Shown here in pieces: positions 15,716 through 25,377 of a DNA stretch of 44,708 nt. Origin of the DNA: an uncultured Mycoplasmatota bacterium (lineage in GTDB: Bacteria > Bacillota_I > Bacilli_A > RF39 > UBA660); contig USGV01000012.1 in the NCBI GenBank assembly GCA_900554305.1, positions 1-44,708 of the forward strand, read 5' to 3'. Positions within the stretch are counted from its first letter, which is position 1. The number at the start of each line of letters is the position of its first letter. The notes under the pieces were generated by a model, which made no database searches, was not told the origin of the DNA, and was given only the letters and a program-made list of their open reading frames with translations. The translations under genes and the position numbers were made by a program.

Positions 15716-17509
15716 CTATTCCTTAGTAGCTAAAATTGACAAAAATGCTTCTTGCGGAACTTCAACACTACCAATCTGTTTCATTCTCTTTTTACCTTCT
15801 TTTTGTTTCTCTAATAATTTTTTCTTACGAGTAACATCTCCACCATAACATTTTGCTAAAACATTCTTACGTAATGCTTTAATATCAGTACGAGCAATAA
15901 CATGAGTACCAATAGCAGCTTGAATTGGAACTTCAAACATCTGTCTTGGAATAATCTCTTTTAATTTTTCTACTACAACTTTACCACGATTATAAGCAAA
16001 GTCTTTATGAACGATAACAGATAAAGCATCCACTACCTCACCATTAAGTAAAATATCCATCTTAACTAAATTACTTTCTTTATATCCAATAAGTTCATAA
16101 TCAAAAGAAGCGTAACCTTTTGTATAAGACTTTAACTTATCAAAAAAGTCATAGACAATTTCAGAAAGTGGAATCTCATAATGAATCGTAACTCTTGTTT
16201 GATCCAAATACTCCATATTAATAAAAGTTCCACGTTTATCTTGACACAACTCCATAATTGGACCTATATAATCACTTGGTGTAAAAATGCTTGTTTTTAC
16301 GTACGGTTCCAAAGTTTTAGAAACCACTTCTCTTTTTGGCATCTTCGTAGGAGAATCTACCATAATCTTAGAACCATCAGTAAGTAAAACTTCATAAACA
16401 ACAGAAGGAGAAGTAGCAATTAAATCGATTCCAAACTCCCTTTCTATTCTCTCTTCAATAATTTCCATATGTAAAAGGCCTAAGAAACCACAACGGAATC
16501 CAAAACCTAAAGCTTTAGAGGTTTCAGGTTCAAAAGTTAATGATGCATCATTTAATTTCAATTTTTCTAATGCTTCTCTTAAATCTTCAAACTTACTAGA
16601 TTCAATAGGATATAACCCACAATAAACCATAGGTTTCATTGGTTTATATCCAGGCAATGGTTCTTTTGCAGGATTACTATCTAAGGTAATAGTATCACCT
16701 ACTAAAACATCACTAATACTCTTAATAGAAGCATATAAATATCCAACTTCTCCTGCCTTCAAAGACTTAACTTGCTTTTCTTTAGGCGTATTAATAGAAA
16801 GTCCAACAACATCATAAACCGCCCCAGTCTCCATCATTCGAATCATATCGCCAACTTTTACTTCGCCTTCCATAACTCGAATACTAATAATAACTCCACG
16901 GTAAGCATCAAATAAGCTATCAAAAATTAAGGCTTTTAATGGTTTATTACTTTCTCCATTAGGTGCAGGTATTTTTTTAATAATAGCCTCCAATAACTCA
17001 TCAATTCCAACCCCAGTTTTCGCACTAGTTAAAACAATCTCATCACGAGAAAATCCAATGTTTTCAAGTTCTGTTACTACTTTATCAATATCTGCATTAG
17101 GTAAATCAATCTTATTAACCACAGGAATTACTGTTAAATTATTATCGATTGCTAGATAAAGATTAGCAAGAGTTTGAGCCTCTACTCCTTGTGCAGCATC
17201 AACAACAAGCAAAGCACCTTCACAAGCAGCTAAACTACGCGACACTTCATAAGAAAAATCAACATGTCCTGGAGTATCTATCAAATGAAAGTAATACTCT
17301 TCGCCATCATGCTGATAAGTAAGTTGCACAGCATTTAGTTTAATGGTAATACCACGTTCCCTTTCAATATCCATAGAATCTAACATCTGACTTTTTAATT
17401 CTCTTTCTGATATTGCTCCAGTCTTCTCTAAAATACGATCGGCAAGTGTACTCTTCCCATGATCAATATGTGCAATAATACAAAAATTTCTAATATTCTC
17501 CTGTTTCAT
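15716..17509 (-). CDS. lepA: Elongation factor 4 (LepA) GTPase
   Basis: The 597-residue protein has all GTPase motifs: AHIDHGKST (G1), DTPGHVDF (G3) and NKIDLP (G4), with the switch region [10 protein letters not shown]. It also has the C-terminal LepA domain ending in [33 protein letters not shown]. The length is normal. LepA binds the ribosome and acts during translation under stress and in initiation or biogenesis. It is the first gene of the operon with the HTH gene, hemW and the HD gene. Confidence 0.98.
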   Translation of the reverse strand: MKQENIRNFCIIAHIDHGKSTLADRILEKTGAISERELKSQMLDSMDIERERGITIKLNAVQLTYQHDGEEYYFHLIDTPGHVDFSYEVSRSLAACEGALLVVDAAQGVEAQTLANLYLAIDNNLTVIPVVNKIDLPNADIDKVVTELENIGFSRDEIVLTSAKTGVGIDELLEAIIKKIPAPNGESNKPLKALIFDSLFDAYRGVIISIRVMEGEVKVGDMIRMMETGAVYDVVGLSINTPKEKQVKSLKAGEVGYLYASIKSISDVLVGDTITLDSNPAKEPLPGYKPMKPMVYCGLYPIESSKFEDLREALEKLKLNDASLTFEPETSKALGFGFRCGFLGLLHMEIIEERIEREFGIDLIATSPSVVYEVLLTDGSKIMVDSPTKMPKREVVSKTLEPYVKTSIFTPSDYIGPIMELCQDKRGTFINMEYLDQTRVTIHYEIPLSEIVYDFFDKLKSYTKGYASFDYELIGYKESNLVKMDILLNGEVVDALSVIVHKDFAYNRGKVVVEKLKEIIPRQMFEVPIQAAIGTHVIARTDIKALRKNVLAKCYGGDVTRKKKLLEKQKEGKKRMKQIGSVEVPQEAFLSILATKE

Positions 17510-17563
17510 AAACTTGCCTCCAGTCCCTTTATTATATCAAATATATTTTCTTTTTTCTATGTT

Positions 17564-17597
17564 TCAAAAGAAAAAAGCCACTTGACTAGTAGCTACT
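17564..17597 (-). terminator. Intrinsic terminator containing the stop codon of the 17593 gene
   Basis: Minus-strand stem AGCTACT / AGTGGCT (17576-17597 region) with loop AGTCA runs into TTTTTTCTTTT. The TAG stop (17593-17595) is inside the first arm. Confidence 0.75.
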
Positions 17598-18522
17598 GTT
17601 CTATTTTACTTTGATAAAAATAATATTCCCCATTATTTTCTTTAAATTTATAAGTAATGATATTAGCCTTTTCCATATAATCATCAATAGAAAGAGGTTC
17701 TTTTTGATATTCTTCCAAAGCTATATTAGTTTGAGAATCAATTAACATCGTATGATTATAATCAAGATAAACTTGATAACTAACTAAATTATTATTAACA
17801 CTACTTGTAATATAAACAACTCTCTCAACTAAAGTAATCATACCATCATCAGAACGAGTTGCACTTTCTAACCCATAGAATGCAACAGGAATCAGTCCAG
17901 CGGTAGCAACATCAGTCTTACTAAGTGTTGTTTCATATCTTTCTTTATTAATATTATATTTTAAAGATAACGTATTACCCACATCAAAGCCAGGAACCAA
18001 AATAATTGGCAAAGTACCTTGTTTTAAATATTCTACTTTATCACCAAAATAAGACTTCATTAACTGATCCATATCAGCATCAGATATATAATACTGTTTC
18101 TGTGTCGTCGTATCACTGTTCTTTATTTCTTTTAACTCTTTTTCTTTCAAAAGAGAAAGTGCATAATAAAATTTCTCATAATTACTAAAATCTTTTAAAG
18201 TAACAGACTGCTCTTTCAAATATTTATTTAATGTATTATTATCTCTTCCATAAGTAACCAAATCATAAATAGATTCAACTTCTGGATCATCTATACTCAA
18301 AGTATCAGAAATACCAACAGTTGACTCATTTTTATTATCCCTCTTAAAAAATAAACTACTTATGAAATAAACACTAAGGCCAAGCACAATAACAATGACA
18401 ACCAAAACAGCAATTTTAATCATTTGAGAAGGATTCGATTTTTTATTATCATCTTGTGGTGGTCTAGGTGGCGCATAGTTTTCTCCATCAACAATATAAT
18501 TATCATCATCTGGTACGTACAT
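17593..18522 (-). CDS. Single-pass membrane protein with extracytoplasmic domain, unknown function
   Basis: The 309-residue protein has an acidic and proline-rich cytoplasmic N-terminus (1-33), one membrane helix (about 35-57, IKIAVLVVIVIVLGLSVYFISSLFF), and a 250-residue outer domain. That domain has acidic stretches and YYISDADMDQLMKSYFGDK. I do not recognise a family. The outer part has alternating beta-like segments and no catalytic motif that I can name. It is flanked by terminators on both sides, so it is probably a single-gene transcript. Confidence 0.65.
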   Translation of the reverse strand: MYVPDDDNYIVDGENYAPPRPPQDDNKKSNPSQMIKIAVLVVIVIVLGLSVYFISSLFFKRDNKNESTVGISDTLSIDDPEVESIYDLVTYGRDNNTLNKYLKEQSVTLKDFSNYEKFYYALSLLKEKELKEIKNSDTTTQKQYYISDADMDQLMKSYFGDKVEYLKQGTLPIILVPGFDVGNTLSLKYNINKERYETTLSKTDVATAGLIPVAFYGLESATRSDDGMITLVERVVYITSSVNNNLVSYQVYLDYNHTMLIDSQTNIALEEYQKEPLSIDDYMEKANIITYKFKENNGEYYFYQSKIEQ

Positions 18523-18570
18523 AAACTCAACTCCCTATCCTATATTATTATTTTATCAAAAATACACAGA

Positions 18571-18597
18571 AAAAAAAGTAGTTTCATATAAAACTAC
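18571..18597 (-). terminator. Intrinsic terminator of the two FAD-protein genes
   Basis: Minus-strand stem GTAGTTT / AAACTAC (18578-18597) is followed by seven T. Confidence 0.8.
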
Positions 18598-18602
18598 AAA
18601 AT

Positions 18603-20186
18603 TTACTGTAAATTATGATATCGGCCAATAATCCATTCAGCTACTTTAATACCATCCATAGCAGCGGTAGTAATTCCACCAGCATAACCACTTCCCTCAC
18701 CACTTGGATAAAGTCCTTTAATATTAGCTTCCCCATTATCATCACGAAGAATTCTAACGGGAGAAGATGTTCTACTTTCAACTCCTGCTAAAATTGCATC
18801 ACCTCGATTAAATCCGGCGATTCTTCTTCCAAAAACAGGCATAGCTTCACAAATAGAATCAGTTACAAACGATGGTAAAATTTCATTTAAATCTCCAAAT
18901 GTATAACTACCTTTCATGACTGGCAAAAAATCTCCAAATTGCGTAGAAAAAATCCCACTACGAAAGTCATCATATAATTGTACAGGTATTTTACCAGAAC
19001 CATATAAATAAGCCTTCTCTTCTAACTCTCGTTGAAAAGAAACACCATCTAATGGATGCGTACCAAAGTCCTCTGGAGTAACATTGACAACTAAAGCACT
19101 ATTAGCATTTTTACTATCTCTAGCATGATAACTCATACCATTAATCGCAAGTTTCCCCTCTTCGCTAGAAGCATTAACAACATACCCACCAGGACACATG
19201 CAAAAAGAATAAACACCTCTACCTTTTTTAGTAGTATAAGTAAGCTTATAATCCGCAACAGGAAGTCTAGAATCCATCGTACCATATTGACTCATTTGAA
19301 TCATACTTTGAGGATGTTGAATACGTACACCTACCGCAAAAGGTTTAGCCTTCATTTCAACTTCTCTACGATAAAGCATAGAAAAAGTATCTCTAGCGCT
19401 ATGACCTATAGCTAAAACTAGTAGAGAACAACTAATCTGTTCCTTACCATTAATTTCAATACCAACTACTTTACCATCTTGAACAAATATATCAGTAAGA
19501 CAAGCAGAATAACGAAACTCCCCGCCTAAACGTATAATAGAATTCCTAATATTTTTAACAACATCTTGTAACAAATCAGTACCAATATGAGGTTTTTGTA
19601 AATACATAATTTCAGGAGGAGCACCATGTTCTACCAAAATAGAAAACACTTTTTTACCACGGAAAAACTTATCCTTAACCATAGTATTTAACTTACCGTC
19701 AGAAAAAGTACCTGCTCCACCTTCACCAAACTGAACATTAGAATTAGGATTTAAAACACCTGTATCCCAAAATTTAGAAACAGATTCCATCCTATCTTCC
19801 ACCTTCTCACCACGTTCAATAACAATAGGAAAATACCCTTCTTTAGCTAGCATATAAGCACAAATTAACCCACAAGGACCACTACCTACAATAATCGGAC
19901 GACTAGAAAGTTTTTCTTTTCCCATAGGAGGAAGCTTATATTCCTCAGTTGGTGCTAAAAATATATCTTTAGAATGATTCTTATTTAAAATTTTAGAAGG
20001 AGAAAGAACTTCCACATCAACTTCATAAACATAATGAATATCATCTTTTCGTCTAGCATCTAATGACTTCTTTACAATTGTAACATTTAATATCTCACTA
20101 GTCTTTACATGCAACTTTTTAGCAACTTCATTTTCTAAATTATCTTCTTCACCTAATTTTATTTTAACTTGACGAACTCGAATCAT
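18603..20186 (-). CDS. FAD-dependent dehydrogenase, COG2509-like
   Basis: The 527-residue protein has an N-terminal extension (1-90, RVRQVKIKLGEED...), then a Rossmann FAD site (PIIVGSGPCGLICAYMLAKEGYFPIVIERG, about 97-126), a VQFGEGGAGTFSDGKL block, and a C-terminal GSGYAGGITTAAMDGIKVAEWI segment. This pattern is that of the uncharacterised FAD-dependent proteins of COG2509. It overlaps the upstream FAD gene by 4 nt (ATGA), so the two are coupled. The substrate is unknown. Confidence 0.85.
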   Translation of the reverse strand: MIRVRQVKIKLGEEDNLENEVAKKLHVKTSEILNVTIVKKSLDARRKDDIHYVYEVDVEVLSPSKILNKNHSKDIFLAPTEEYKLPPMGKEKLSSRPIIVGSGPCGLICAYMLAKEGYFPIVIERGEKVEDRMESVSKFWDTGVLNPNSNVQFGEGGAGTFSDGKLNTMVKDKFFRGKKVFSILVEHGAPPEIMYLQKPHIGTDLLQDVVKNIRNSIIRLGGEFRYSACLTDIFVQDGKVVGIEINGKEQISCSLLVLAIGHSARDTFSMLYRREVEMKAKPFAVGVRIQHPQSMIQMSQYGTMDSRLPVADYKLTYTTKKGRGVYSFCMCPGGYVVNASSEEGKLAINGMSYHARDSKNANSALVVNVTPEDFGTHPLDGVSFQRELEEKAYLYGSGKIPVQLYDDFRSGIFSTQFGDFLPVMKGSYTFGDLNEILPSFVTDSICEAMPVFGRRIAGFNRGDAILAGVESRTSSPVRILRDDNGEANIKGLYPSGEGSGYAGGITTAAMDGIKVAEWIIGRYHNLQ

Positions 20187-21415
20187 TCTACTTCACCTCG
20201 TAATACTCTGCCAACAATCATTCCTGTCATAAAACCAAAACCTAGATTATAACCACCACAATCTCCATCAACATCTAAAAGCTCACCTATAAAATATAAG
20301 TTATTTACTTTTTTAGATTCTAAAGAAGAACTAACTTCAGTAAGTGGTACTCCTCCACTACATACTTGAGAAGAAGAAAAATCCTTTGTACCAATCACAA
20401 CAAGAGAAAATTCTAAAATCATATGAATAAGACATTCCTTCTCATTAACACTTAAACTATTCCAAGTACTTTTAAGGGATATACCACACCTCTTTAAAAT
20501 AACTAATAACAATTTATATGGAAGAATACCCTCTAAAAATTCTACTAAACTATAGTCGCCAAGGGTATTTCCCCGCAAAGAAAACCAAGAAAAAATTTCA
20601 TCGTTACTTTTACCATCTAAAAATGGTAAAAAATTAAGAGCTAATCTAAACTTATGTTTTTGAAGTACTCCACGAGAAATATAACGGCTTAAATTAAAAA
20701 CGCAAATACCACTAACTCCATAATCAGTAAGTTGAATCTCTCCAAACTCTTTCTTAACAAAAGTATCATCTTGATATAAAGAAACTGTGCAAAGTGCACG
20801 AACTCCAGTCCAGTCTTTTAAGAAATATCCCTCAGTAGTTACTTGTACTAAAGCAGGACAAACTGGAATAATACTATGTCCAAATTTCCGAGCAAAAGAA
20901 TATCCATCTCCAGTAGAACCTGTTTTAGGACTCGCTTTAGAACCAGTAGCAATTACTAAATCATCAAAATATTCACGACCATCCTTCGTTGCAACGACAA
21001 ACTTTTCATTTTCCTTATAAACATCTAAAACCTCTGTATCAAGAGCAAATTCTACTCCCACTTTCTTAGCATGGATTTCTAATAAATCCCGAATACTACT
21101 AGCTTGATTAGAATAAGGATAATAATACCCATCTCTAATATTCGGAATAACACCCAAAAAATCAAAGAAATCTAAAACTTCTTTCTGTACACGAGATGTA
21201 ATAATATTAGATAAAAGTTCAGGGTTACTAGTATGATAATGTTCTAAATTCTGATCACTATTCCAATAATTACAACGACCATTCCCTGTTGCCAAAAGTT
21301 TCTTACCAACAATTGAATTTTTATCAAATAAAACAACACTAACATCTTTACTAACTGCTTGAATTGCACATACAAGACCACTAGCACCAGCACCAATAAT
21401 TCCAACCTTTTTCAC
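20183..21415 (-). CDS. HI0933/YhiN-family FAD-dependent oxidoreductase
   Basis: The 410-residue protein has a GXGXXG FAD site at the start (VGIIGAGASGLVCAIQA), the family mark GKKLLATGNGRCN, VIATGSKASPKTGSTGDGYSFARKFGH, and the C-terminal YFIGELLDVDGDCGGYNLGFGFMTG. These features place it in the HI0933-like family (COG2081), whose role is not established. It heads a two-gene operon with the other FAD protein, ending at the hairpin at 18571. Confidence 0.9.
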   Translation of the reverse strand: MKKVGIIGAGASGLVCAIQAVSKDVSVVLFDKNSIVGKKLLATGNGRCNYWNSDQNLEHYHTSNPELLSNIITSRVQKEVLDFFDFLGVIPNIRDGYYYPYSNQASSIRDLLEIHAKKVGVEFALDTEVLDVYKENEKFVVATKDGREYFDDLVIATGSKASPKTGSTGDGYSFARKFGHSIIPVCPALVQVTTEGYFLKDWTGVRALCTVSLYQDDTFVKKEFGEIQLTDYGVSGICVFNLSRYISRGVLQKHKFRLALNFLPFLDGKSNDEIFSWFSLRGNTLGDYSLVEFLEGILPYKLLLVILKRCGISLKSTWNSLSVNEKECLIHMILEFSLVVIGTKDFSSSQVCSGGVPLTEVSSSLESKKVNNLYFIGELLDVDGDCGGYNLGFGFMTGMIVGRVLRGEVE

Positions 21416-21448
21416 AAAGCTTCACCTCTAAATACATTATACCATAAG

Positions 21449-21473
21449 AAAAAGATTGAATACATCAATCTTT
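21449..21473 (-). terminator. Intrinsic terminator of the GH25 gene
   Basis: Minus-strand stem AAAGATTG / CAATCTTT (21451-21473) with loop ATGTATT, then a short T-run broken by C. The stop codon lies 4 bp before it. Confidence 0.65.
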
Positions 21474-21476
21474 TAA

Positions 21477-23219
21477 TTAGCGCCTTTTTGCTTTTTTAGT
21501 ATTAACTCCTTTTTTCATTTTACCAGCAATAATTCCAGTACCAACGACAGCGCCTACTCCTAAAGCACCAATTCCCACTTCACGAAATGGTAGATGATTA
21601 AATTCTTTTACTGCCAACAAACCATCATAATCATCAAACAAAGGATCAGAATAATCTTTAACAGAAAAGTTAATATCCAAATGACCTCTACCATTACCAG
21701 CTCCAGAATTAACTGCACTATCAGTCGCTTGAGCCATAGAAATAGCTGGATTTTCTTCTAAAATAGAAGACGGACGAACTTCCTCTAATGGAATATCTTG
21801 TTTTCCGGCAGTATATTGATCTCCACCAGCAACCCATAATTCAAAATGATCTTCTAACGGATAATTAACCATGGATTGTAAGTTTTTAAGACCAGATTGA
21901 TTACAATAAAGTCCTGGTATATAACCTGCCTGACTCATTCTTTCTACCCATAAGTTTAACATAGCACTAACATATTCAGAATTAAATCTTTCTTCCCAAG
22001 TAGCACCACTTGGCAATTCAACATCTAAATATACTGGATAACTAATATTTTTATTTTTCAATGCCTTAATAACAGTATCAGCCTGTTCTTTTTGTTTTGC
22101 TAAAAAATCATCCATAGAAGTAGTATTTGTCATATCATAAGCATTATAGCAATATACACCAGCGGGAATCTCATAGACATTAGCCTGAGACATATTCTGT
22201 TCAAAATATGGATCTATTTCTGTACCCTCTGAACATTTAAAAATCAAAAATTCAAAATTTTGAGCCATCTTATCCCAATCAACATTATTTCCCTGAGCAT
22301 AAGACAAATCAGCACCTCGCAACGGACTATCAACGCTAACAAAACCTTCTGGAATATCATCACAAAGTGAACTTGGAATACGGATTTTACTTCCAGCAGA
22401 TATCTCATCCTTAGAAATACCATTAAACTCTAAAATATCATCAACACTCAAACCATATTGAAAAGCAACATCTAAAATATCTTCTCCATCAGCCATAGTA
22501 TGTAGCTTATCATATTGAAATCCGTCAATTGTATTGTTACCATTTTGATTGATTACTGTTGCTAAATCGGTAGAAGCTTTGATATTTCCGTCTAAATCTT
22601 TAATCACATTATAAGTACCATCATACTTTACTTCTTCTCCATCTTGAATGACATAAGCATCATAAGAACTTATTCCTGTATATTCTTTAAACCGACACAA
22701 ATTACTATCAGTACCATAAACACCAACATAAATACCATTATCACTACACTTTTTCAAAAATGCTTCTGCATATTTAGTCATAGTAGTACTATCCAAACTA
22801 GTATCATCCATAATAGTATCAACATTTAAATATACTGGAAAAGAAATATTATATTTAGAAATAAGGCTCTTAACATATTCAACATCGTCATAAACACTAG
22901 ACAAACTATCAGTATCAGGTCGAATGATAACACCACAAGAAATATCATTTTCATCACAATACTTTAACTTTGCATCTTGAAACAATACGCCATCATACTG
23001 GTGATTACCCGCATCTAAAACAACGAAATCACTACTATCAACAGAAAGATATGGTAATGGAATCAAATCATCATGACCGACCTCATTTTCAACGCGAACT
23101 TCTTCTGGTTCCTCATTAAAATGATGAATAGCACCAATTGCACTACCAACCAAAACTGTACCAGCAAGTAAAACTGCAAGTGCTTTACCCTTTTTATTTA
23201 ACCTTACTTTTCCTTTCAT
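21477..23219 (-). CDS. Tandem GH25-like wall protein with central LysM and C-terminal membrane helix
   Basis: The 580-residue protein has an N-terminal membrane or signal helix (12-31), a first GH25-like domain (about 62-232), a LysM domain (about 236-282, MADGEDILDVAFQYGLSVDDILEFNG), a second GH25 domain (about 298-520), and a C-terminal hydrophobic helix (548-566) with a basic tail. The second domain keeps the acidic residues: D304 (RGADLSYAQG), D399 and E401 (PVYLDVEL). The first has PVYLNVD, with N132 and D134, so it is probably inactive. It would cut the glycan chain of peptidoglycan while held by LysM and the membrane. Its 5' neighbour is the XRE-DUF4097 pair. Confidence 0.85.
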   Translation of the reverse strand: MKGKVRLNKKGKALAVLLAGTVLVGSAIGAIHHFNEEPEEVRVENEVGHDDLIPLPYLSVDSSDFVVLDAGNHQYDGVLFQDAKLKYCDENDISCGVIIRPDTDSLSSVYDDVEYVKSLISKYNISFPVYLNVDTIMDDTSLDSTTMTKYAEAFLKKCSDNGIYVGVYGTDSNLCRFKEYTGISSYDAYVIQDGEEVKYDGTYNVIKDLDGNIKASTDLATVINQNGNNTIDGFQYDKLHTMADGEDILDVAFQYGLSVDDILEFNGISKDEISAGSKIRIPSSLCDDIPEGFVSVDSPLRGADLSYAQGNNVDWDKMAQNFEFLIFKCSEGTEIDPYFEQNMSQANVYEIPAGVYCYNAYDMTNTTSMDDFLAKQKEQADTVIKALKNKNISYPVYLDVELPSGATWEERFNSEYVSAMLNLWVERMSQAGYIPGLYCNQSGLKNLQSMVNYPLEDHFELWVAGGDQYTAGKQDIPLEEVRPSSILEENPAISMAQATDSAVNSGAGNGRGHLDINFSVKDYSDPLFDDYDGLLAVKEFNHLPFREVGIGALGVGAVVGTGIIAGKMKKGVNTKKAKRR

Positions 23220-23289
23220 AAAATACCCCCCTTAATTTCATGTGCACATTATATCATAAAAATCAAAAAATGTCAACTTGACATTTTCT

Positions 23290-23318
23290 CAAGAAAAAAG
23301 TACGAAACAATCGTACTT
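23290..23318 (-). terminator. Intrinsic terminator of the DUF4097 gene
   Basis: Minus-strand stem AAGTACGA / TCGTACTT (23298-23318) with loop TTGTT is followed by TTTTCTTGAG. The TAA stop (23317-23319) lies at the base of the stem. Confidence 0.8.
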
Positions 23319-24156
23319 AACCTACCGTAATATCTCCCATATCACCTTGAATTGTTAAAACATATGGTGCACTTCTATCATTATTAGCAATGTCAATATC
23401 TCCTAGATCAACAGTAGCATCTATATAAACATTAGAGATTTTTTCTATTTCCACATCTCCTAAATTTGCTATTATTTTAGAATCGTAGTCTAAAGAAATA
23501 TTCTTTAAAAGAACTTTTCCCATATCATTTTCAATAGATAATTTAGAAGAAATAGTATCAACTTCTAAGTCCCCCATATCTTGAGTAACTTTCAAATTAG
23601 AAACATTCCCTATAGAAATATCTCCCATGTCATTATCAACTGAAATCTCCTTTGCACTATCAATAGAAATATCTCCCATATTAGCAGTAACTTCAAATTT
23701 AGCAGTAGAAAAATCATCGACAGTAACATCCCCACAATCACTAATCAAGGTAAAAAGACTATTTGTAGTAGCAGGAACATAAATCTGAACTAAATCTTTA
23801 GTACTAGGAATAAAAAAGTGAAATCCTTCTTCTTCCGTAAACGTAATAGATAAATCCGATTTAGTATCTTCTATTTGAAACAAATCTGAATCACTATAAA
23901 TTAATATATGAATTTTTTCATCGTTAGAAGGAAGTACTTCTATATTTCCTAAAGTAGCATCCACTTTAATTTTTTGAAAATTAGTATCATATATTTCCTC
24001 ATAAGCAAGACGTTCACTCACTTTATAAGAAATAAAATTAAATCCTCGAAAAGGAATCCATCCCAAAATAACAGATATCATAAACCCAAGAAAGAACAAA
24101 ATAAGAAAAGACAATAAAACAATAAGAAATACAATTTTACCTTTACTCTTCTTCAT
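23317..24156 (-). CDS. DUF4097-type beta-solenoid membrane protein
   Basis: The 279-residue protein has an N-terminal membrane helix and then a repeated beta pattern. The turn MGDI, or a variant (LGNIEV, CGDVTV, MGDISI, MGDLEV, MGKVLL, LGDVEI, LGDIDI, MGDITV), recurs every 17 to 22 residues, as in DUF4097 solenoids. It is likely a membrane-anchored sensor or surface protein. The start at 24156 is ATG with AAAGGAG 9 nt upstream; a TTG 9 bp earlier is not needed. It overlaps the XRE gene by 14 nt, so it is made together with that regulator. Confidence 0.8.
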   Translation of the reverse strand: MKKSKGKIVFLIVLLSFLILFFLGFMISVILGWIPFRGFNFISYKVSERLAYEEIYDTNFQKIKVDATLGNIEVLPSNDEKIHILIYSDSDLFQIEDTKSDLSITFTEEEGFHFFIPSTKDLVQIYVPATTNSLFTLISDCGDVTVDDFSTAKFEVTANMGDISIDSAKEISVDNDMGDISIGNVSNLKVTQDMGDLEVDTISSKLSIENDMGKVLLKNISLDYDSKIIANLGDVEIEKISNVYIDATVDLGDIDIANNDRSAPYVLTIQGDMGDITVG

Positions 24157-24811
24157 GAATCTCAACTCCTTTCAAAGAAAATACTAATTTAATAATCTCT
24201 GTAACTAAAGCATAGATAATCCACAAAATCCAAGTAATATCCCACCGCATAGTAAGAACACTAATAATAAGATAAATAGCTAAAACAAACAACGCTAAAA
24301 CACTAGTAATTTGTTTATAAAGCTTATCCATCTTCGTCAAAGTTTTCTTTTCTTTTTTTGAAATATTCTCTCCCATCATAGGCTTCGTCATTTCAATATA
24401 AATTAACATTCCCGTCGCAATAGCAATTACTAAAAAGAACACACACACACCTACAATAGGACTTCTTAAAACAACAGAAAAGAAAATAATTACCACAATA
24501 GATAATATATATAACATAACTGCAAGTGTGGTATAAAGAGCTTTCTTTTGATTATATTCCCTATAATTTACTACATCATTCGAAGAATTTATAACTTCTT
24601 TTTCTCTAACAGCTACCTCTCCAAACAATTCTTCAGTAGAAATATCATATAATTTACAAATAGGCACAACCTTGTCAAAATCAGGAGTACTCTGATCTGT
24701 TTCCCATTTAGATACTGTCTGACGAGTAACATGTAATAAATCGGCTACCTCTTCTTGCGACAGACCTTTCTTTTTTCTTAAACTTAATAATTTTTCACCT
24801 AAACTCATCAT
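24143..24811 (-). CDS. XRE-family regulator fused to a membrane domain
   Basis: The 222-residue protein starts with an XRE HTH (GLSQEEVADLLHVTRQTVSKWE, about 17-38), followed by a linker and about four membrane helices (KKALYTTLAVMLY.., VVLRSPIVGVCVFFLVIA.., ITSVLALFVLAIYLI.., ITWILWIIYALVTEI). The ATG at 24811 has GAGG 5 nt upstream; the GTG at 24817 overlaps that site. It probably binds DNA while anchored to the membrane and controls its own operon with the DUF4097 gene, but no operator was found. A TATAAT lies at 24827-24832 without a good -35. Confidence 0.8.
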   Translation of the reverse strand: MMSLGEKLLSLRKKKGLSQEEVADLLHVTRQTVSKWETDQSTPDFDKVVPICKLYDISTEELFGEVAVREKEVINSSNDVVNYREYNQKKALYTTLAVMLYILSIVVIIFFSVVLRSPIVGVCVFFLVIAIATGMLIYIEMTKPMMGENISKKEKKTLTKMDKLYKQITSVLALFVLAIYLIISVLTMRWDITWILWIIYALVTEIIKLVFSLKGVEIHEEE

Positions 24812-24911
24812 CTTCACCTCACATTCATTATATTAAATATTTCAGTTGCACACTACCAAAACAACATGGAAATTTGTCAACCGAACTTAACAAAAGAAAA
24901 AATTATAATAT

Positions 24912-25313
24912 TTAAACATTTTTATCAAATATTTTAATCCAACCAAGTTCTAACCATAAACAGATTTCACGATAACACCCAACGCTAGAACTAGGCATCT
25001 TTAGAAGATAAATTTCAATATCTTTATGACAAACAAGCTTTATCATCATCCCAAAATTAAGTTCTGCAAAAGTCTCATATCCAACATACCCTTCTACTCC
25101 ATTTTTATCTTCATTCATAATAAACAAAATATCACAAGACATAATATTCTTAAAAAAATCTTGATGAATATCAGGATAAAACTTTAAAAAATCCTTCTCT
25201 TTTATAGGCCTAGGATAATCAAGGACATAATAATGATTCAATTTAAAATAATTTCGATAGTAATTAATCTTCTCCTGTAAAGACGCACTGCCAGCAATGA
25301 CTACTTTTTCCAT
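24912..25313 (-). CDS. Nucleoside 2-deoxyribosyltransferase-like protein (tentative)
   Basis: The 133-residue protein begins with a Rossmann-like strand (KVVIAGSASL) and has a central NGVEGYVGYETFAELNFGMM segment. Its Glu/Gly pattern is like the active region of nucleoside 2-deoxyribosyltransferases and related folds. It could instead be an inactive member of that group or a TIR-like protein. There is no membrane helix. It follows the XRE gene at a distance of 100 bp and the M16 genes lie upstream; 62 bp and a terminator separate it from them, so it is likely on its own transcript. Confidence 0.45.
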   Translation of the reverse strand: MEKVVIAGSASLQEKINYYRNYFKLNHYYVLDYPRPIKEKDFLKFYPDIHQDFFKNIMSCDILFIMNEDKNGVEGYVGYETFAELNFGMMIKLVCHKDIEIYLLKMPSSSVGCYREICLWLELGWIKIFDKNV

Positions 25314-25347
25314 AATACTCTCCTTTAAAAGTATTATATCATGCCAA

Positions 25348-25377
25348 AAGAAAAACTCGCTTTCAAAATCGAGTTTT
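25348..25377 (-). terminator. Intrinsic terminator of the M16 gene, overlapping its stop codon
   Basis: Minus-strand stem AAAACTCG / CGAGTTTT (25352-25377) is followed by TTCTTTTGG. The TAA stop (25376-25378) is at the base of the stem. Confidence 0.8.
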
